In this document: piece by piece, positions 60,155-64,000 of the stretch
How the letters are laid out: every line of letters starts with the position of its first letter
Position numbering within the stretch: position 1 is the stretch's first letter
NCBI RefSeq assembly: GCF_043641665.1
Contig: NC_092190.1
Location: 8,694,548-8,758,547, forward strand
DNA: 64,000 nucleotides
Direction: 5' to 3'
DNA from: Enoplosus armatus
Lineage: Eukaryota > Chordata > Actinopteri > Centrarchiformes > Enoplosidae
Translations under genes and position numbers: made by a program
The notes under the pieces: model-generated
What the model was told of the DNA's origin: nothing
Database searches by the model: none
What the model saw: only the letters and a program-made list of their open reading frames with translations

Positions 60155-60867
60155 AGGCACACACATAGTACTTAAATACTATACTTAGAATTGTGATATA
60201 CTTGTACTTCACTTAAATATTTCTATTTTATGTGACTTTATAGTTCTATGCCACTATATTTATTTGACGGCTATGGTTACGGGTTACTTCACAGAATTAG
60301 GTTTTGCAACAAATATGTGATAAGTTTATAAGACATTGTTAAAGATTAAAACAGTTCCCAAATGTTTGGCCTTGTAAGCCCTTAAAAAAAGCAGGTGTAA
60401 TTGGGGCTCTTTGTCAGGTTTCAGAGTTGTTAGCAACACATTTCCCCTTCAAACGTCTCAGATAGTTTTATGTAAATAACTTTTGGAATTATCCAATTTT
60501 TCACAAAAAAAGAGAACAAAAATCAAAGAAAAGTTCCAAAAATGAATATAAATTCCATCAGCAGAACTTCATTTCTTCTTCCCAACCTTCATTAATCATC
60601 TCACAACCCCACAGATTTATCTCGGGAACCTCTGGGCTCTTGGTTGAGCACCACTAAACTTAACTAACTGTATGTAAACTACTTAAAACTAACTCCATCT
60701 CGACCAGCTACGGCAGCTCATAATGTCGTCTGTAATAGACACAAGGATTACTTTATCTTTTGATGCGGTATTTAAATGTAGTTTTGCTGGTAATAGAGTT
60801 TTTCTTTTTACAATGTTTTATTGGTACTTTTACTTAAGTAAAGGATCTGAGTACTTCTCCCACCACT
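60155..60867 (-). mobile_element. Teleost hAT-like element (copy 4, reverse) carrying the same internal repeat as copy 3
   Basis: Reading the - strand from 60867 it starts 'agtggtgggagaagtactc' and 'tcctttacttaagtaaaa'. At about 60660-60345 comes the second repeat ('ttttttgtgaaaaattggat', 'gaaggggaaatgtgttgct', 'catttgggaact'). The distal part ends 'tatttaagt...tact' near 60155, where the terminus is decayed. Confidence 0.65.
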
Positions 60868-62094
60868 CACCCAAGCAAACAAGCAAATTAATTTTAAAGG
60901 GGGAAAAAAAGCAATAGATCTTGTTTTCAAATGCTTAAGGATGCATTAAAAAGATGCCCTCTGGCACTCAAAGCACTCAAAAAGAGGAAAGTTCTGAAGG
61001 ATAGAGGTGTCTTTTCTCTCTGTGAATATCATCCTGATGACGGCTTATGGTAAGGAGTGCAGGCATTAAAGGGCTTATTGAGCATATGGCAACTCTCAGA
61101 AGACTTCCTTTGAAATCCCTTCCCTCCGTTTTCCCTGCAACCCACAGAAGTCTTGCCTAGTTTATATTCTCGATGCAGAGCCATGTGTGTCTCCCCGTGC
61201 CCTAAGTCTATGGGTGGCATTATAGACTCAGCAGGGTGATCAGTGGGGGTCAGAGCCAGCATTTAACCCTCTGTAGCCCCAGCAGCCTCTCTCCCTCCTG
61301 GACACCTGTTCTTCTTTTACATGGGGAGGCAGCCGTTGACCCAGAGGTGAGGCCAGTGATATGGTACAAAGGTAGAGATCTTTCTCTGTTTCTCAGAGAC
61401 TGACTGGAGAGCAGGGTGCCCGGCTAAGAAAGGTCTTTATCTAATGCTATTAAGATCAATCAGGGCCTCAAGGAAGGATGCTGCTGTCTTTTCTTCCACT
61501 CACATGCCCCTCTGTCCACAGACACATATCTTCCTGACATGTGGAAATTTAGTTACTATTTCAGTTCAGTTCAGAGATTTCTCCTCGGAGAGATGTAGAA
61601 ATGGTTGATTGTTTGTTGAGAAATGTGTGTGTTTATGTCTCTGTTCATGTAAAATTGTGATTGGGGGAAAAGATGTAATGTAAAAAGTGTATGTATGAGG
61701 TCTCAATCCCTTGCCAGAAAGACAGACTGAGGGAAAATTGGAATTGGAGGAGCCAAGAGGGAGGGGTTCATAGAGGATTTGGGTCATAGATTGCCAAGAG
61801 GGATGGTATTGTGTGTGTGTGCATATGTGTGTGTTTCAGGGTCTGTGAATGTGTATGTTTGCGTGTTTTTTTTTTATCTGTCTGTATGAGTGTGTTGTCA
61901 CGTGCGTCTGTATCAGTTAGATTTCCTGATTAAAACCAATTATGTTTTTAATATTGTCTCTCACATGGAGAGCTGTTCTCTCTGCAGGAAATGGAGGTCT
62001 TTTAACAGGATCAAAGTTACTAAAAAGCAAATTAATATAATTTTAAATGCGTACAAATATGCATTAATATTTAGCCATGTGGCTCTAGGGCTGG
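60868..62094. other. Gene-free region
   Basis: No gene was recognised. Several impure GT-rich stretches (61800-61900) are present. Confidence 0.5.
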
Positions 62095-62880
62095 CATGGT
62101 TTCAGTCCACCGCTGAGGACTGAAATATTACTAAACTATCGGACTGATTGCTATGAAGTTTGGTACAGACATTAATTGTTCTCAGAGGATGAAACCTAAA
62201 GACTTTGGTGATCCTTTGACTTTTCCTCTAGTGCTACCAGCAGATCAAGTTTCACTTATTCTGTGAAATATCTCCACATCTGTAGATCCAATGTACTGGA
62301 TGGACTGGTGCAAAATTTGGCACAGATATCCATGGTGCCAATACAATGTATACTTTGTGATCTCCACCATGGGGTTGACGTGTGATTTTAAGTGAAGTAT
62401 CTCAAGAACTATTGGATGAATTGCCTTGAAATTTGGTACAGACATTCATGGTTCTAAAAGAAGTCTCCTAAAGACTTTGTTGATTCCCTGGCATTTCTTC
62501 TAGCAACACCATGGGGTTGACATTTGTGGTTTTAAGTTAAGTGTCTCAACAACTATTAGATGAATTTCCATTACATTTGGTACACATATTTATGTCCCCC
62601 TCAGGATGAATTTTAATAACTTTGACAATCTCTTAACTTTTCGTCTCGCGCCACCATCTTCATGTCTTCAATTTTTCCAATATCCAATCAGCCTCAGCAA
62701 TTAGCAAATGTTGTTGTTAAACTACGATGGTGAACATGGCAAACCTTATACCTCCTAAACATTAGCATGTTAGCAATGTCATTGTGAGCATGTTACCATG
62801 CTGACGTTAGCATTTGGCTCAAAGCTCTACAGCCTCAATGAGCTGTTAGCATGGCTGCGGACTCTTAGTCTTGTTTAATA
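62095..62880 (+). repeat. Teleost interspersed repeat with internal tandem units ('aaatttggtacagacattcatg')
   Basis: Related units recur at about 62155, 62305, 62425 and 62570, each with a 'tttggtacaga/cat'-like core, often followed by 'gatgaa...tttga' and 'ttgacttttc'. The downstream part reads 'atggtgaacatgg', 'acattagcatgttagc' and 'gttagcatggctg'. This is a familiar high-copy fish repeat about 800 bp long, without coding capacity. Confidence 0.7.
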
Positions 62881-64000
62881 CTGTTTTTCCCCCTATGAAT
62901 GATTATTGGGTCAAAGAAAAGGGTATAAAATGAAAAATAAAGTGATTGTAAATAAGCAGAAAACTATGTTACAGTATCCAGTGTATATCTGTAATAAAAT
63001 GTTGATTGTTTTCCCCATTGCTCCTTCTTTGTATATACAATTAATTTTGGTGGGGAAACTTTAATACTTTTACAGTGAGAAGTTTCTTTTTAACCACCAC
63101 TAGCCAATCTAAAACAGTCAAATACACTCGCACACACACACTTGCACACACCGACTCAGTATCTTCTACTGCAGGGTCACAGTACACTGGGTCAGCCAAA
63201 AACCACTGTGTCTGGAGCACTGATCTGTAGCTGTTAAGGGCCTTGAACTAAGGCATGCTATTGGCAGTGATGTTAGGCGCTATGGGTGAAATGCCAGCCT
63301 GTCTCTAAGCGCTGGCCTGCATCCAACTACCACTCTCCATGAGGTCGAGGGTGATTGGACCACTGACCTCTGGAGAGATGGTGCCTTTAACTGCATGGAT
63401 AATGGAGCATCATCTATTTGCAAATAATGTCCTGTGCTTGATAAAACCTCAAATGTAGCTCAACTCTGTGGCCTTTTGGCTGGATTTATGTGTTTGATGA
63501 AGTGTTTAATGTTCAGTAACAGTGGAGTGCACTTATTTTGTAGCTCTCGTAGCCAGTCATGGGTGTAGGGAAAACCCAGTGACTCAAGCCTCTGTCTGTC
63601 ATTCACTCCAGCGAGTTGCAGGGATTCACTCTGAATCTCCTCTGTTTATTCAGCTCAGGGGTCAGGGGGTGATGACCCACTACTCTGGACTGTCATCACA
63701 TGACCTCACAGTGACATCGCTCAGGGAGATGCCCTGTGGACTCAGCATATCTGCACTCATCTCCCGTCAATCATATCAACTAGGAAGGAACCCGCGGTCA
63801 GAGGTGATGCTTAAATGTTTTCTCTTTGCCGCACTCTGTCAGCAAAGCTTCTGAATGGTTGTAAATATTGTTTTGACATAAGAAAAGAACGTCCTCGTGG
63901 CTTGGTAGTCGAGTTGAATCAAGGACTCTGCATTCCCTCGTAATTTTCCAGGGAAAGACAGATTCACCTCTGATTTTAGCTTGTGAAAGGCACAGCAGCG
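62881..64000. other. Gene-free right end of the window
   Basis: No gene was recognised. The 110-residue open frame at 63522-63854 has no family likeness, no clear splice signals and an ordinary ATG; it may be chance. Confidence 0.5.

Noticed and set aside
63522..63854. 110-residue open frame at the right end
   Set aside because: No recognisable domain, no exon signals and no supporting neighbour.
1..64000. tRNA, rRNA, CRISPR arrays, bacterial operons or viral genes
   Set aside because: None was seen. CA/GT tracts are the only regular short repeats, and the B-box-like motif near 52809 lacks a tRNA fold.

Overview
The window looks like nuclear DNA of a ray-finned (teleost, probably percomorph) fish. 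It has introns with GT-AG borders, AATAAA signals, many CA/GT microsatellites, and repeat families that I recognise as teleost-typical. These include hAT-like 'CAGTGGTGGAA' elements, 'gctggtgaacatagtggagc' repeats and foldback elements with 'ttagcttagctta' ends. There is no sign of bacterial, viral or organellar gene organisation. All family assignments rest on recall of protein and repeat families, because no search was run.

Only two protein genes are supported, both in the left third. (1) FILIP1L (filamin A interacting protein 1-like) lies on the + strand. It has four coding exons at 5022-5225, 5336-5506, 6137-6315 and 13621-16168, then one of two alternative 3' ends. Either it reads through into the intron and stops at 16187-16189, with poly(A) signals at 16308 and 16394, or it splices to a terminal exon at 18245-18391 with a poly(A) signal at 18561. 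The common part is 1,034 residues; the full products are 1,040 or 1,082 residues. (2) The first coding exon of CMSS1 lies on the - strand (19854-19902, residues 1-16), with a strong Kozak context and an upstream in-frame stop. CMSS1 therefore starts just beyond the FILIP1L 3' end and is transcribed back through it, so FILIP1L lies antisense inside CMSS1. As I recall, this is also the mammalian arrangement. No other CMSS1 exon was recognised, so the rest probably lies left of position 1.

Region by region: 1-5007 is upstream or 5' intron sequence of FILIP1L, with an old hAT-like element and a perfect 26-bp inverted repeat 3 kb apart. 5008-18570 is FILIP1L, with a 7.3-kb intron full of simple repeats. 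18570-20060 is the CMSS1 5' region, with clustered CpG and 'taacgtta' motifs. 20060-64000 is about 44 kb without any convincing gene. It holds interspersed repeats, microsatellites, a decayed mobile-element ORF next to a 26-bp palindrome (47.1-48.4 kb), a possible small exon at 41.7 kb, and several low-repeat blocks that read like conserved non-coding (enhancer) sequence.

The most interesting points are the two alternative FILIP1L C termini made by splicing or reading through one donor, a shortened coiled coil in this FILIP1L, the repeat-derived ORF with its palindrome at 48 kb, the 26-bp inverted repeat at 1322/4387, and paired composite elements at 58.8 and 60.2 kb. I did not find a convincing new multi-gene system.
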